This document shows positions 1 through 11,335 of a DNA stretch of 64,000 bases, one piece after another. Under the pieces are notes generated by a model. That model ran no database searches. It worked only from the letters and a program-made list of their open reading frames with translations, and had not been told where the DNA came from. The stretch is taken from positions 1,186,469 through 1,250,468 of the forward strand of contig JAQFVV010000253.1 of the NCBI GenBank assembly GCA_028023455.1, written 5' to 3'. This DNA is from Epiperipatus broadwayi. Its lineage: Eukaryota > Onychophora > Udeonychophora > Euonychophora > Peripatidae. Made by a program: the position numbers and the translations under genes. Every line of letters starts with the position of its first letter. Positions within the stretch are counted from its first letter, which is position 1.

Positions 1-125
1 TGATATTTGGTACTGTTCCTGACTTATGTATCTTGCACATACTAGATGGATATACGTTTGCTTGGATTCTAGGTCTTGTTGAATGAACACATGATTTTGA
101 CCGGTCCAAAGACAATGCTCTACTC
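1..125. repeat. Dispersed repeat, copy 1
   Basis: This stretch is clearly similar to 53295-53395: both contain the string TGTTCCTGACTTATGTATCT followed by a GCA(T/C)A segment, a GGATTC-like block, CTAG(G/A)TCTTGTT and a GAACA(C/T)A block. Similarity is seen by eye, with several substitutions and small gaps. No open frame or terminal structure is visible, so the family is unknown. It may belong to the sequence into which the neighbouring RTE element inserted. Confidence 0.5.
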
Positions 126-189
126 AACTGAGCAATTATAGTATGGATTTTAAAAACATTCTCTTATTTTTCTCTTTTATTTTCCTTGC

Positions 190-220
190 ATATATATATA
201 TGGCTGCAGAAAGGAGTTTG

Positions 221-267
<47 letters not shown>

Positions 268-290
268 TGCAGAAAGGAGTTTGCTATTAA
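190..290. repeat. (TA)n microsatellite between two copies of a 25-bp unit
   Basis: A run of about 20 TA units (222-264) is bracketed by two identical copies of a short unit beginning ATGGCTGCAGAAAGG. The first copy is itself preceded by a short TA run. The arrangement looks like slippage or unequal exchange between TA tracts that duplicated the intervening unit. Short peptides that could be read here are artefacts of the repeat. Confidence 0.8.
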
Positions 291-556
291 CTGAAAGGAG
301 ACCCTTTGATTCCTCTTGGAGGCCTTAAAGGAACTGAGCAGGGCAAATTCCTAATGTCCACTCCATACGTTCTTGTCGTTGCAGCTGTTATTACTATATG
401 TTTATTCATATAGTATACGAACATGGATGGGCTGCTCACCAACACGCATTAGCCAGCGTGGTGAGTTTATTGGCTTTTTACCTCTGAGTTTAAGATCAAG
501 AAACACCATGGTCTTTCTTCTCAGTGCCTGATAAGGCAGAATGAATGTTTGTGTAA

Positions 557-2425
557 ATGATAAAGATTTTTCCCAATTATACAATTATGACAGACAAAAA
601 TAAAGCATGGCCCTTAATCCCAGGAGGCTGTAAAGTCACCAACCAAGGCAGCGGTTGGTGGCCGAAGGCGGAGGGTGCTAAGAATATCCTGGAGGCGGAC
701 CCAGGCTGCCATTTGATGACGACTTTTTATTTAGGTACTTACAACTGCAGATCACTTTCAAGTGAAGGAAGATTGCAAGAATTAGAAGAAGAACTCTCTT
801 ATATTAAATGGGATATTATTGGACTTTGTGAAGTTAGAAGAAAAGGTGAAGAGACAATTGATTTAAAAAGTGGACATATGCTCTATTATAAAGGCACAAA
901 TATTGGAAATACAAGTGGAGTAGGATTCGTTATAAATAAAAAGTGGAAGAACAATATTGTGGAGATAGATGGTGTATCAGACAGAGTGGCAAGATTAGTT
1001 ATACAACTTAATAGCAGATATCAAATGCAGATAATTCAGGTTTATGCCCCAACAAGTTCTCACAGTGATGAAGTAGTAGAAGATTTTTATATGGATGTAC
1101 AAAAGGCTTTTGATCAGAGTAAACAACATTTTAAAATTGTTATGGGAGATTTTAATGCTAGAATTGGTAAACAAATGAAAGATGAAAGTATTGTAGGTAA
1201 TTTTGGTTATGGTAATAGAAATGAGAGAGGACATAGACTTGTGGAGTTTGCAGAGAAGGAAAAACTTTATATTATTAATTCTTTTTTTGAGAAAAATGTT
1301 AGAAGGAAATGGACATGGAAGCATCCAAATGAAGGTACAGCAGAATTGGATTATATTTTGACTAACAGGAAATACATATTTCAAGATTGTAATGTTCTTA
1401 ATAAATTTAACACAGGAAGTGATCATCGATTAGTAAGGGGTAAGATACATGTTAATGTAAAACTAGAGAGACAAAAATTATTAAGAAAAACTATATTTAC
1501 AGTTGATATTCCTAATCTTCAGAAACATTCTAATGAGTTTAAATTAGAACTTACAAATCGGTTTCAAGTATTAGTAGATTTTGAACATGATTCAGATTTG
1601 AATGAAATTAATATGAAAATAACTGATACACTTTTAAAAACTGCAACAAAGATAGCTGGTAGAAAAAAGCAGCAATTGACTAATAAAATTTCTGCTGAGA
1701 CTAGAGAACTTATGAAGAAAAGAAGGAATATGAAGATATGCAAGAATGATGCATTAAAAAGAATTGAATATCTCGAATTTTGTAAAATGGTGCGGAAAAG
1801 AGTTGAAAATGATATAAGAAAGTATAACTGTGAACTAGCAAGAAAAGCTGTAGAAGAAAATAAAAGTCTTAAGAATGTAAAACAACATTTTGGTATTGGT
1901 AGGAAATTTATATCTGCAATAAGGAAAAACGATGGAATTATTACTAAAAAGAGGGATGACATTATGAAATTGGTAGAAGATTTTTATCAAGAATTATATA
2001 GTAATAAAGAACAAGTACCTCCTATATCTATTACATCTTCCGAATTGCCCAGAATTTTAAATGAAGAAGTGAGAAATGCAATTAAATGTATGAAAAAAGG
2101 AAAGGCTCCAGGTAATGATGGAATTATAATTGATATATTAAAAGAAGCAGGTGAAGAAACAGAAAAAATATTAGCAAAGTTATATACCAAATGTCTAAAT
2201 GATAAAGATGTACCGGATGATTGGAAGAATGCAGTAATAATATTAATATTTAAAAAAGGTGATAAAGAAGATATTAGAAATTACAGACCTATCAGCCTTT
2301 TATCAGTTTTATATAAAATTTTTACCAAGATAATTACAACTCGTCTACAGAGAACATTGGATTTTCACCAACCAAGAGAACAAGCTGGATTTAAAAGTGG
2401 TTTTAGTACAGTAGATCATATCTAG
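557..2425 (+). CDS. RTE retrotransposon: endonuclease and N-terminal reverse transcriptase (truncated by stop)
   Basis: A 622-codon frame. Residues about 58-290 form an exonuclease-endonuclease-phosphatase domain that would nick target DNA: visible motifs are YNCRSL, the metal-binding glutamate in [31 protein letters not shown] and the catalytic SDH in GSDHRL. A charged linker follows, then the reverse transcriptase begins near residue 510 with KAPGNDGI and [14 protein letters not shown], ending at [13 protein letters not shown] before a TAG stop. The ATG at 557 is simply the first in frame; the conserved part begins near residue 54 ([10 protein letters not shown]), so the true start is uncertain. 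The rest of the enzyme continues downstream in another frame. Very likely a dead copy, but the long open frame and clear motifs suggest modest age. Confidence 0.85.
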   Translation: MIKIFPNYTIMTDKNKAWPLIPGGCKVTNQGSGWWPKAEGAKNILEADPGCHLMTTFYLGTYNCRSLSSEGRLQELEEELSYIKWDIIGLCEVRRKGEETIDLKSGHMLYYKGTNIGNTSGVGFVINKKWKNNIVEIDGVSDRVARLVIQLNSRYQMQIIQVYAPTSSHSDEVVEDFYMDVQKAFDQSKQHFKIVMGDFNARIGKQMKDESIVGNFGYGNRNERGHRLVEFAEKEKLYIINSFFEKNVRRKWTWKHPNEGTAELDYILTNRKYIFQDCNVLNKFNTGSDHRLVRGKIHVNVKLERQKLLRKTIFTVDIPNLQKHSNEFKLELTNRFQVLVDFEHDSDLNEINMKITDTLLKTATKIAGRKKQQLTNKISAETRELMKKRRNMKICKNDALKRIEYLEFCKMVRKRVENDIRKYNCELARKAVEENKSLKNVKQHFGIGRKFISAIRKNDGIITKKRDDIMKLVEDFYQELYSNKEQVPPISITSSELPRILNEEVRNAIKCMKKGKAPGNDGIIIDILKEAGEETEKILAKLYTKCLNDKDVPDDWKNAVIILIFKKGDKEDIRNYRPISLLSVLYKIFTKIITTRLQRTLDFHQPREQAGFKSGFSTVDHI

Positions 2426-2955
2426 GTATTGAGGGAAGTTATAGAAAGAACAAATGAATATGAGTTGTCATTATGTTTTGGATTTTTAGATTATGAAAAG
2501 GCATTTGATTCTTAAACATTTCTTCAGTGATTAAAGCATTGGATCATCAAGGTATAGATCCAGGATATTGTCATATTTTAAAGAATATTTATAAAAATGC
2601 AACAGCAACAATTAGATTACATAATGATACTGGGAAAGTCAACATTGAGAAAGGTGTAAGACAAGGTGACTCCATATCTCCAAAACTTTTTACAGCAGTG
2701 CTTCAAGAAGTATTTTGTGGATTAAAATGGGAAACTAAAGGAGTGAAAGTAATTGGAGATTATTTAAGTCATTTAGATTTTGCAGATGATGTAGTTGTTT
2801 TTGCAAATAATGCTTCTGAGCTGCAGGAAATGTTGCAGGAGTTATCAGATGAAAGTAGGAAAGTAGGACTAAAGATAAATGTTAAAAAGACTAAAGTAAT
2901 GTTTAATCGATTTGCTCAAAATATGAAAATAAAGATTGATTATGATGAATTATAA
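2426..2955 (+). pseudogene. RTE retrotransposon: reverse transcriptase palm (frameshifted)
   Basis: Continuation of the same element. Around 2485-2512 the motif A region can be read in the upstream frame (LDYEKAFDS) and is followed by a stop; from about 2527 the frame changes and reads IKALDHQGID, then GVRQGDSISPKLF (motif B) and HLDFADDVVVF (motif C, catalytic aspartates at roughly 2779-2787), then GLKINVKKTKVM (motif D). It ends at TAA 2953-2955 in a place where family members read on. No ATG starts this segment; the first codon of the open frame is GTG. The break shows that this copy could not make its own enzyme. Confidence 0.8.
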
Positions 2956-3543
2956 GAATTTAAGAGTTACAAATACCTTGGTCAGATTATTAATACAGAT
3001 GGAAACATAATAGAGGAAATTAATCATAGAATTAAACTTGGTTGGAGTGCTTTTGGTAGAAATAACTTGATATTAAAAGGAAATATGCCTATGTGTTTGA
3101 AAAGAAAGGTTTTTAACAAATGTGTTTTACCAGTTCTTACTTATGGATCTGAGACTTGGACACTTAATAGAAGATCAATACAGAGACTTCAGACCACTCA
3201 AAGAAGTATGGAGAGATGTATGTTGGGAGTAACAAGAAGAGATCGAAAACGCAATGTATGGGTAAGAGAACAAACAGGTGTTACTAACCTCATTGAAAAA
3301 ATTAAAAGATTGAAGTGGAGTTGGGCTGGACATATTGCTAGAAGAGATGATAATAGATGGACAATTGAAATTTTAAACTGGATTCCAAGAGATTGTAAAA
3401 GACCCAGAAGGAGACCACATGTAAAATGGATGGATGAAATAAGAAAATGTGTAGGGGTGATGTGGAGAAGAGAAGCTAAAGATCGGAGAAGATGGATTAA
3501 ACTTGGAGAGACCTTCATCCTGCAGTGGATTGATAATGGTTGA
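2956..3543 (+). pseudogene. RTE retrotransposon: C-terminal domain
   Basis: In the same frame as the palm segment and separated from it by one stop codon. It reads FKSYKYLGQIINTDG, then LPVLTYGSETWTLNRR and QRSMERCMLGVTRRDR, then WSWAGHIARRDDNRW and RRRPHVKWMDEI. These blocks are the hallmark C-terminal region of RTE-type and related elements, rich in arginine, lysine and tryptophan and thought to aid RNA or DNA binding. It ends at TGA 3541-3543. Apart from the upstream stop it is open throughout. Confidence 0.8.
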
Positions 3544-3690
3544 TCTTCATCCTGCAGTGGATTGATAAAGCTCTGATGAAGACTGCTAGACAGTCAAAAC
3601 TGTAAGGAAAATAAAGAAGTTTTTTTTTAAGAAAATTTGTTTGCATTGAAGTGTATATGAAAAAGTATTATAAGCAATGTATTTATATGA
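3544..3690 (+). repeat. 3' tail of the RTE copy, shared with two other loci
   Basis: After the stop a 20-bp block repeats, then a tail starts near 3571 with CTGATGAAGACTG and runs through ACTGTAAGGAAAATAAAG and TTTGTTTGCATTGAAGTG to about 3685. The same tail occurs at 34970-35085 (+) and, reversed, at 26845-26945. The beginning has the layout of a hammerhead ribozyme core (CTGATGA, a 5-bp stem GACTG/CAGTC, then AAAA where GAAA is standard). Confidence 0.7.
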
Positions 3691-3889
3691 TTTTAAAAAT
3701 ACTGAAATTTGTAAAAATGATAATAATGATTTTATTTTAGTTGATTACTCAAAAAAGAATAAAAAGTATGGGTCAATATATATTATAAAATACAAGTCTA
3801 AAATTGTAGTAACAGGAACTGGTTTTTGTAATAATTTTAAAGCTATTAAACCAAAAGATATATATATTGTACCGGTCAAAACATGTTTT

Positions 3890-4030
3890 TATCCATCTAA
3901 CATCTCATACTGGAACTCACAAAATGTACTTCAAACCCAGCCAAGCCTGAGATTTAGGTCAGGGACCAACCTGGATTCGAACCCACTCTTCAAGCTCTAA
4001 ATCAAACATCTAATGGATAACATAACAATG
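3890..4030 (-). mobile_element. Possible tRNA-derived SINE
   Basis: On the - strand, 3972-3984 reads TGGGTTCGAATCC, a near-perfect RNA polymerase III B box. The 35 bases before it (ATTTAGAGCTTGAAGAG) look like a worn tRNA anticodon region. No clear A box or tail was found. Short + strand frames through this block are not convincing. Confidence 0.35.
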
Positions 4031-5715
4031 ATGGCTCATGAGAATTAATTCTTAAATCCGACCCACTAGCAGAGCGGAGAAGACAATTAGACTCATGGAC
4101 TTAAACATATATATTAACAAATTTAATACTAGAGACGTTCCTATGATAAAATCTAATATATTTAATTAAAAGGGATTTACTAATGAATAGCTATAATCAA
4201 TTAATGAATTGGATTGATTTAATAATGAGACAGAAACTGATATATGATGAATTAGTAATATATTTATTGACAATTACATATATATTTTGATATAACCCAT
4301 AATTTAGCATTGGATAATGCACGCAGGCATTTTATTTATTAAGCAACATTACTCTAGGCAATTGTACAAACAATAATTAATGCTTGGGTTAAATAAATTT
4401 GTGGCTATTATTTAATGAAGCTAAATATTATGCTATATAATAAATCACTACATTCCATTTATTAGTTATGCCATTTCATAATCAATTCGAGTGGCTATTA
4501 TACACGTAATCAAACCAAGTATGGAGTGAAGCTTAATAATACATCTGATTATGACAAATTTATATATTAAATATGGGCATATAAAGCATCCCAGATAGCT
4601 TTAGATTGAACAGGTTTTCAAGAATGCTTCAGTTCAATGCCAAAGACTGCATATTAGAGAGGTAGAGTTGGCTATATAGATTTTACTAATATGCTATGCA
4701 CAAGTAAATATAATAGTAAAGTGGCTCTGTGGATGGATGAATAGATTTTAGGGTTTTCGTGACAAACACCGGTTTACCCAATAATCAATCATCCTGCTGC
4801 TAAAAGAGAACCTTGATTTGGTTCATAAGAGGTGGGGGGTTTACATGCTAAGCTGGCCCTTAGCTCAGTCTTAGCTACTGCACTACCCGATGGGCTGGAC
4901 TCACCATGGCTCCATCTTAATATAGATCAAAAACAGCAAAATGATAAATATTAATAAATTTCACATCCGCCAAGCCAAAGTATATTATAAATTAAATACT
5001 ATACCATACGTGAACACTAGTTTATCAGATTGATCAAAAGAACCAACTCTTCTGTAGCATGAAAAATGCATATATGTTACTGATGGGAATATATATATAT
5101 ATACTTTACTTTATCCCGTTCAATCTCTTCAGTTATCTATAATAAATAAACTCTTAAGGGGGAAAGTATACTTAAGGGACTTACAAATACTTTAATAAGA
5201 AAAATATACTTATGGTTACACTCCAGGCTAGTTTAATTTTTAGTAACATAATAATTAAAGGTTGCAAATTTGGATTTATAAGTCATATTTTATATTTACA
5301 TTAATTAATTTACAAATGACAAAATAACAATGAGCACAAAAGGGTCGCCATTATTGATAAAATAGGGTTTTGAAACAGCGCACTAAATGATGCTATAATA
5401 AATACTAAGATTTTAAATAATATCTTCAAAAAAAACATATTTGTAACTAAATGCATGCTGTTTTGAAACATAGGCATAATTAATAATTTAAAAAAAGAAA
5501 AGTAAATATACTTGCAGTGATCAAGTTATATAGCAAAACATTAAATTAATAAAGAAATTTAGAAAAAGTAGATCATTTATAGTATTCAAATATTATACAA
5601 CAATTTAGACAGAGTTTACATTAATATGGTTAGCTAATCTGATTTTGAAGAAATAATGATCATTTCATATTTTACACAGAGCTCTGCGATTTTTAATTAA
5701 TATCAAAATGGTCCT
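4031..5715. other. AT-rich non-coding DNA
   Basis: No gene recognised. A less AT-rich patch at about 4785-4920, with TTAGCTCAG and GCACTACCCGATGGGCT, could be a worn SINE on the - strand, but no pair of A and B boxes is present. The rest is low-complexity AT-rich sequence. Confidence 0.5.
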
Positions 5716-5895
5716 CATATAGCTGGACTGGAGATACACAAGCTGGAATGAAGGTGAGCTCTTTTAGCAGATTATGGCATCTTCTATTTAGTTGGGAGAC
5801 GATTTAAGATGGTATTCTTATAGCTGGACTGAGGTGCTTGAATTGGAATGAAGGTGAGTTCTTTGAGCGACTTATGGCATCTTCTATTTGTTATA
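5716..5895 (+). repeat. Imperfect tandem duplication, ~102-bp unit, 2 copies
   Basis: TAGCTGGACTG begins both copies (near 5719 and 5821), and each ends TTATGGCATCTTCTATTT. Identity is perhaps 75-80% by eye. Both copies contain GGAATGAAGGTGAG, which resembles a splice donor, but no matching exon is recognised. Confidence 0.55.
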
Positions 5896-6074
5896 AGCTT
5901 GTTAGGGCAATGTTGGTTGTTGCTTCGGCCTTGGGTGGATCAAACTTCGATGTTCCATCACGGGAAAGGCAGCAAATTCTTGCCTGTCTAGTAGGACATG
6001 GCAAAATTAAACAATTTCCAGCTTGGATAGTTACAGCTCTTCAAAGAAAAATTGAGTTCTTTTTCCCCTCTTAA
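5838..6074 (+). CDS. Unrecognised 78-codon open frame in a GC-richer patch
   Basis: The predicted peptide begins MNWNEGEFFERLMASS and ends ALQRKIEFFFPS. It lies partly in the second copy of a tandem duplication and continues into unique sequence that is clearly less AT-rich than its surroundings. The middle has a short hydrophobic stretch (AMLVVASALGG). I do not recognise a family. It may be a worn mobile-element piece, an exon or chance; no splice signals decide it. Confidence 0.15.
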   Translation: MNWNEGEFFERLMASSICYKLVRAMLVVASALGGSNFDVPSRERQQILACLVGHGKIKQFPAWIVTALQRKIEFFFPS

Positions 6075-7285
6075 AATATAGCCTATTTATACATTTCCAC
6101 CTACCAAGCCTTAACACCTTTTGGAATTTCGTTTGCCTCAGGACCAATTGACTTAATTAACAAAATCATATAATCTGATTTTCTTCTATTGACAAGGTCT
6201 CTGAGATGTTATATTTCATTTACTTTTAAAAAAAGTTTAATTAAATATATAAATTATATAATTTTGATTCCGATTTCATTAATTAAATTCCTTTTTTAAG
6301 TGTTATAAATTTTTAAGGCTTAGCACATAATAATGGTACTCTGATTTAATGATAAAGTCTTTTGTTGCAAACAAATTCAATCAGTAAACTAGATTTTACT
6401 TTTACCCCACAGGTGCGGCCAAACCGATGACTTTTATTTTAACTTGATATAACCCCACAGGTGCGGCCAAACCGATGACTTTTATTTTAACTTGATATAA
6501 ATAACTTTTAATATATTTTTTTTTACAAAAAAAAAAAAACAAATTGGACAGATTTAAAAAAAAATACTTTAGTTTCAGTTATATCTATAAAACATTAAAT
6601 CTGAAAACCATAAACATATTTTAAAGAAAACATTTTATACTATTTTTATTTAATCTTAAATATATATATATATATGAATCATTCCATGGTTTAAATTATC
6701 CATCCACATACGAATATAATACAAATATGAAATTCAAAATTGACATAAATTAATAAAACATTTTATAACAAATTATGAGTATTTTCTATGCTATAATTTT
6801 ATCAATCCTGTCTAATTATAGCATACTTTCATATGTAAATGGATGATGCCATTCAAGCAGCCATGATAGCAAATTTTACCGCTCGACTTATATATCGCAT
6901 TTTGACATTTAAAATAGTTTCGAAACAAGTTCAGATGAGTAGGTCATTAGGTTGTTTGTGAAATGGAAAGCTGGCTGGGAGGTTTCCGTTTCAATATATA
7001 TAGTAGAATCCATGTGGCTACTTCATAAAGTGATATTGAAATGTATATAAGTGACAAAATTAATAATACAATTGTTTGTTATAAATTAAAAAATTAAAAT
7101 TATTCCTCATTTATATATCTGTTATGCAAGACTATTTTAATGATTTATTGAACTCGGAGTTCAGACCTGAAGATGCTTCATTATATCCATTCTATGACCC
7201 ATTTTAAAAAATTATATTTAACTGGATCAGAAGATATTGGTCAACCAAAAGCTTTGGATAATTTTTCTCATGATGTACAAAAATA
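6075..7285. other. AT-rich non-coding DNA
   Basis: No gene seen. It contains the exact 48-bp duplication listed separately, a 12-A run near 6528, and a short TA tract at 6660. Confidence 0.5.
6404..6499. repeat. Exact tandem duplication of 48 bp
   Basis: ACCCCACAGGTGCGGCC begins at 6404 and again at 6452, and both copies end AACTTGATATA. I see no difference between the two copies, which implies a recent duplication in otherwise eroded DNA. Confidence 0.85.
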
Positions 7286-7289
7286 ATGA

Positions 7290-8850
7290 GTGTGTAAATT
7301 GCATATATCAGAATATCAGAGGACTACTACTAAATTTAATAATATTTATTGTACAATCTTAATTGATAATTATAATTTGATTATGGCTAACAGAAACATG
7401 ATTAAATAGTTCTTATTTAGATAGTCAATAAATTGATAGTAGATATCAGATTTTCAAAAAATCACTCATCTTTGATCAAAAAATGGAGGTGTTCTCATTG
7501 CTTTAAAAAAATGTTTTTTAATGAGTTTACTAGTGAAATTGATATTATTGACTTTATTTGGGTTGAGGTTTCCACTATCAGACAAAATTACATTATTAAT
7601 TAATAATTTACATATTCCTCCAAATATTGTATTAAGTTAACTGCATTTGGCATACTAGTGGGGGTGAGTAATGTTCCATCTATATTGTCACCAAATGGGA
7701 ATGGTTATTCCGATTATTTACAAAGAAGTCAAAGAGTCCTAGAATTTTTTAGCACATTTGGTTTGACTCAATTTAATTTTGTATGTAATGGTATTAATAA
7801 AATACATCATTTAATTTTGAATAATTTTAATTATTTAGATTGTAAAAAATGATCAGGCATTAATCGATGAGGACTTGCATCATTCATGTTTAGAATTTTT
7901 TGTAGATATAAATTTTATTAAAACGGTTAATGGTAGACAAAAATTTAAAAATTATTATTAAAAAAGGGATGATTATTTGAAGACTTTATTATGATGTTTC
8001 AAATTTTAGATGCAGAGACATTTGTTTCTTAAATGATAGTGATAAAGCAGAAGAGACATTTAATGATGTATATCAAACACCATAGATAGATGGATACTTC
8101 TATCCCAAACTAAAATTAATATGAATAGATATCCTATTTGGTTTTCTAGAATACCTATATTTCAAACTAAAAGTAGTATGAATAAATATTCTGTTTGGTT
8201 TTCTAGAACACATATTAATTATAATAAGAAAAAATAGGTATCAAAAATAGTATAGAAGACAAAATCAATATTTTATTTGAACAATTTTGTTTATTTTAGG
8301 AAATTATTATTTCAGTGTGAAGAAAAAGTCTGTCATTGTTTATATACTAATAATATGAAAACAAATATTAGATATGATCTGAAGCATTTTAGTCATTTTA
8401 CAATTTTATTGACATCAGATTTAAATCAACGAATAATGAAATAACTATTTAAATGCAGAAAAGTTTAGAAAATAATTCTCTTATAATCACATTAATAGTT
8501 TTGTACCTATATGTGATGAAACTATAACTTTGCCTGTTGCTAATCATAGTAGATTTACAGATATTATTTAGAAAACTGAGATATCAAATGATGAAGTAAT
8601 TGATGCTATTAATATAAAAGATAATAAATCTGTTTCTATTGCTGATACTATGTTCATTATTAAGGAATGTATAGGGTTTGTCAGTCCTGCTTTAAACCAT
8701 ATATTCATATGATCTTTATAAAAATGTGTATTTATGCATAAATGTTCTAGAATTGTTCCAACCTTTTAGTAAGAGCATAGAAATGATCCAAAACACTATA
8801 AGCCAATATTAGTGTTAGCAGTATTTCAATCATTTTTGAAAGATATATAT
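7290..8850 (+). pseudogene. Jockey/CR1-type LINE relic: endonuclease and N-terminal reverse transcriptase
   Basis: Many stops and frame changes, but the order of blocks is that of a jockey/CR1-type LINE. Near 7295 and 7380 are worn forms of the NIRGL and LTETWLN blocks; near 7450-7510 comes YQIFKKS followed by GGVLIALKK in shifted frames. At 7700-7850 the peptide GYSDYLQRSQRVLEFFSTFGLTQ and KIHHLILNNF matches the end of the endonuclease. At 8585-8700 the peptide DEVIDAINIKDNKS then FIIKECIGFVSPALNHIF matches the start of the reverse transcriptase, and a worn NYRPI block lies near 8800. The frame is then cut by an insertion. Clade assignment is approximate. Confidence 0.6.
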
Positions 8851-10590
8851 ATAATTCGGTTGTTTTCTATTCCCTAGTGTCAGCCACATGATGATACTAT
8901 TTCTTGGTCAATTCCTAGAAATTTACCGTTTCAGTGGCCTACACCCAACCTAAGAAGCTTCTATTCTATGATAAAACACAGAGTCCCCACAGGTCTGGCT
9001 TTTTCTATGCTAAAAGCACAGACAAATGCCTTTATTGGCTGCCATAGTTGGTTGTATTATTAACTTTATCGTAATGCTAGAATGTCTATTTTCTCTATAC
9101 TTTGGTGTGAGAGTGTGTGGATTTTAGCCTGTCGTAATTATTTAAAATTTCATTACAAAGGTTTTTTTTTTCAAGTGCTCTAACCTATTGTTACATTGTA
9201 ACATTATTAACAATGTCCTGTAGGTTCCATTATGAATAGGTAACCCTCAAAAATTGCTCTTAAGGGTGAAGAATGGCAATATTTTGAGGATCACATGAAA
9301 AGTAACGTTTGCGTCCGTGACAAGTTACTTTTTATATATATACGCACAAACAAAAACAACCCAGTATCTGATTATTAGCAATTACTTGTTCAAAAAGAAA
9401 ATTAGTTACTATTTAAATAAGATTAGTTTTTATAAGTACACACTAAAATACTGTCCAAAAAAAAAAGAAAGCAAATTAGTCAGGGTTTGATTTTTAAATG
9501 TAGTATTTGAATTACGGTACTTTTTATATCTACACAGTATTTACAAAAAAACCACTTTCTGATTAATTACTGTCCAAAAGAAACACAAATTAGTCAGCTA
9601 TCATTTTTAAATTTAGTATTTAAATAACGGTACCTTTTTATCTAGACACACTAACAAAAAGAACCCACTTTCTGATTCATTACTGTCCAAAAAAAAGAAT
9701 GCAAATTAGTTGGATATCATTTTTCAACTGAGTCTTTCAATGATGATCCTTTTTAGATATACACACTAACAAAAAGAACCCACTTTCTGATTAATTACTG
9801 TCCCCAAAAAAAAAGCAAATTAGTTGGGTATCATTTTAAAATTGTAGTGTGAATTTTTTCAATGTTGTGGGTAAATTGAATAATGTAGAATTGCATATTA
9901 GTTTCGATTGAAAAAAAGACCGTAACTTTTATATAATATATACACACACGCAAAGAAAATAAAACCCACTTTCTGATTAATTACTGTCAATATTCAAAAA
10001 AAAGTTATTCACAGGTATCATTTTTAAATTTAGTATTTAAATAATATTACGGCTTTTGATATCTACACACTAACAAAAACAATCCACTTTCTGATTCATT
10101 ACTGTCCAAAAAAAAAAATGCAACATAGTCGGGTATCATTTTGAAATGTAGTATTTAAAGAATGGTACTTTTTATATATACACACTAACAAAAAGAACTC
10201 ACTTTCTGATTAATTACTGTCCAAAAACAAAAAAAAAAAAAAAGCAAATTAGTCTGGTATCATTTGTAAATTTAGCGTGAATGTAGCAATTTTGTGTAAA
10301 TTGAAAAGAAAATGTATAATTGCGTCTTATTTTCGATTTAAAAAATCCCATAACTTTTGATAGATACACATAAACAAAAACAACCCATTTTATGATTAAT
10401 TACTGTCCAAAAAACATCAATTATTTGGCTATCATTTTTAAATTTAATGTGAATTTCTAAATTTTTTTTTTTTAAAATAGTAATATTATTTACTATTAGT
10501 TCCTCTAATTTCCTATTACAAAAACTAAAAAAGCCAATATTTATATAGAATCACAGGCCTGGCCCGGAATCGTAATATGTATGTGTTTTT
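8851..10590. mobile_element. Insertion of unknown type within the LINE relic, carrying a minisatellite
   Basis: The LINE relic stops after the NYRPI-like block near 8850 and resumes near 10600-10690, exactly where the next reverse-transcriptase block is expected. The intervening 1.7 kb is therefore an insertion. It starts with moderately complex sequence (8870-9160) and then a tandem array (9330-10460). Some Helitron-derived non-autonomous elements carry internal tandem arrays, but I found no decisive Helitron end (TC start or CTRR end with hairpin), so the class is open. Confidence 0.45.
9330..10460. repeat. Minisatellite with higher-order structure (~115, ~115, ~186 bp)
   Basis: The marker ACTTTCTGATTAATTACTG (with variants) starts at about 9554, 9667, 9782, 9968, 10086, 10201 and 10387. 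The spacings are 113, 115, 186, 118, 115 and 186, so a three-monomer set of about 415 bp is itself repeated. The long monomer carries an extra ~70 bp block (near 9842 and 10272) with GTGAATTT, AAATTGAA and TTTCGATT. One or two more worn monomers precede it from 9330. Each monomer has an A-run of variable length. Confidence 0.8.
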
Positions 10591-10599
10591 GATTAGCAT

Positions 10600-11230
10600 G
10601 AACGCCATCAAATGGCTGGCAGAAGGGAATAGAAAACAACCTATAATTCTTTATTTCAAATTTAAAAATGTATATCCAATTTTCAGCATGGATTTATTTC
10701 AAAATAGATTAAAGGTGACAAATCTGATAATAATGTATGATCATATAGATAATGCTTTAAATGAACAAAGTCTGTTTGGATATAATATATTTTAATCTTA
10801 ATAAGGTTTTTTTGATATGGTGAATCATAGTATTTTATTATCTAAATTAGATTGTCTAAGTTTTCCTTCCTAGCTTTTATTATGGTTTAAAACCAAATTA
10901 AAATGGGAGTTTTTCGAGGAAGTATTCTTCAATCTATTTTTTCCATTACATACTTGATATATTTCAAATTTTTTAGCAATTGTAATATTTTACAATTTGC
11001 TGACGATATGATGTTATTTTTTAGAATTGGTCTTTTATCTGATCATTTAAGATTGCAGAATTCTATAAATAGTTTTGTGATTTGATGTAAAAAAAAATCA
11101 GATGATTGTTAATATTGAAAAAACATTCGATGTCTCATTTTGCTATAAAATTTTCCCTAGTTTTTTTCACTATTTGGTTAATAATATTGTTATTCATAAA
11201 ATGGATAAGATAAAGGATTTGGGGATCTAG
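10600..11230 (+). pseudogene. Jockey/CR1-type LINE relic: reverse transcriptase palm
   Basis: Resumes the LINE relic. FKNVYPIFSMDLFQNRLKV and MYDHIDNALNEQ at 10665-10760 correspond to the block before motif A; FDMVNHSILLSKL at 10812-10848 is motif A in a shifted frame; FRGSILQSIF near 10912 is motif B; and NILQFADDMMLF near 10983-11020 keeps both catalytic aspartates of motif C. Several stops are present. Around 11215 a KDLG block is followed by another interruption. Confidence 0.65.
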
Positions 11231-11234
11231 TTTT

Positions 11235-11335
11235 TTTTTTCATGTTTCATAGTATCGGCCGGCAAGTGAACCCACTAACCCAGGACAATTGCTTGTAAGG
11301 CCTTTGTGCTGACCTCTCGACCACCAACCAACTTT
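11235..11335 (-). mobile_element. Possible tRNA-derived SINE inside the LINE relic
   Basis: Read on the - strand, 11328-11309 gives TGGTGGTCGAGAGGTCAGC, a good polymerase III A box in a tRNA-like D arm. About 45 bases later comes GTGGGTTCACTTG, a worn B box. The block is GC-rich compared with both flanks and separates the KDLG block of the LINE from its C-terminal part, consistent with an insertion. Copy ends are not defined. Confidence 0.45.

Larger units (their letters stand above)
290..3690 (+). mobile_element. RTE-type non-LTR retrotransposon, nearly full length, inactive
   Basis: The + strand carries, in order, an apurinic/apyrimidinic-type endonuclease, a reverse transcriptase with the FADD active-site motif, and the C-terminal domain usual in RTE-clade elements of animals (proteins often labelled craniofacial development protein 2-like or endonuclease-reverse transcriptase). 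The 5' leader is taken to start after the TA tract; its exact end is not visible. The coding sequence is interrupted by TAG at 2423, a frame change near 2510-2530 and TAA at 2953. After the last stop the block CATCCTGCAGTGGATTGATAA occurs twice (near 3520 and 3550), a form typical of RTE 3' ends, followed by a ~120-bp tail shared with two other loci. Confidence 0.85.

Noticed and set aside
143-328. Short frame with an IYIYIY run before the RTE element
   Set aside because: Product of the (TA)n tract and the duplicated 25-bp unit.
3677-4000. 107-codon + strand frame after the RTE
   Set aside because: Its second half is the antisense of a B-box-containing SINE-like block and its first half is K/N/I-rich; no family features.
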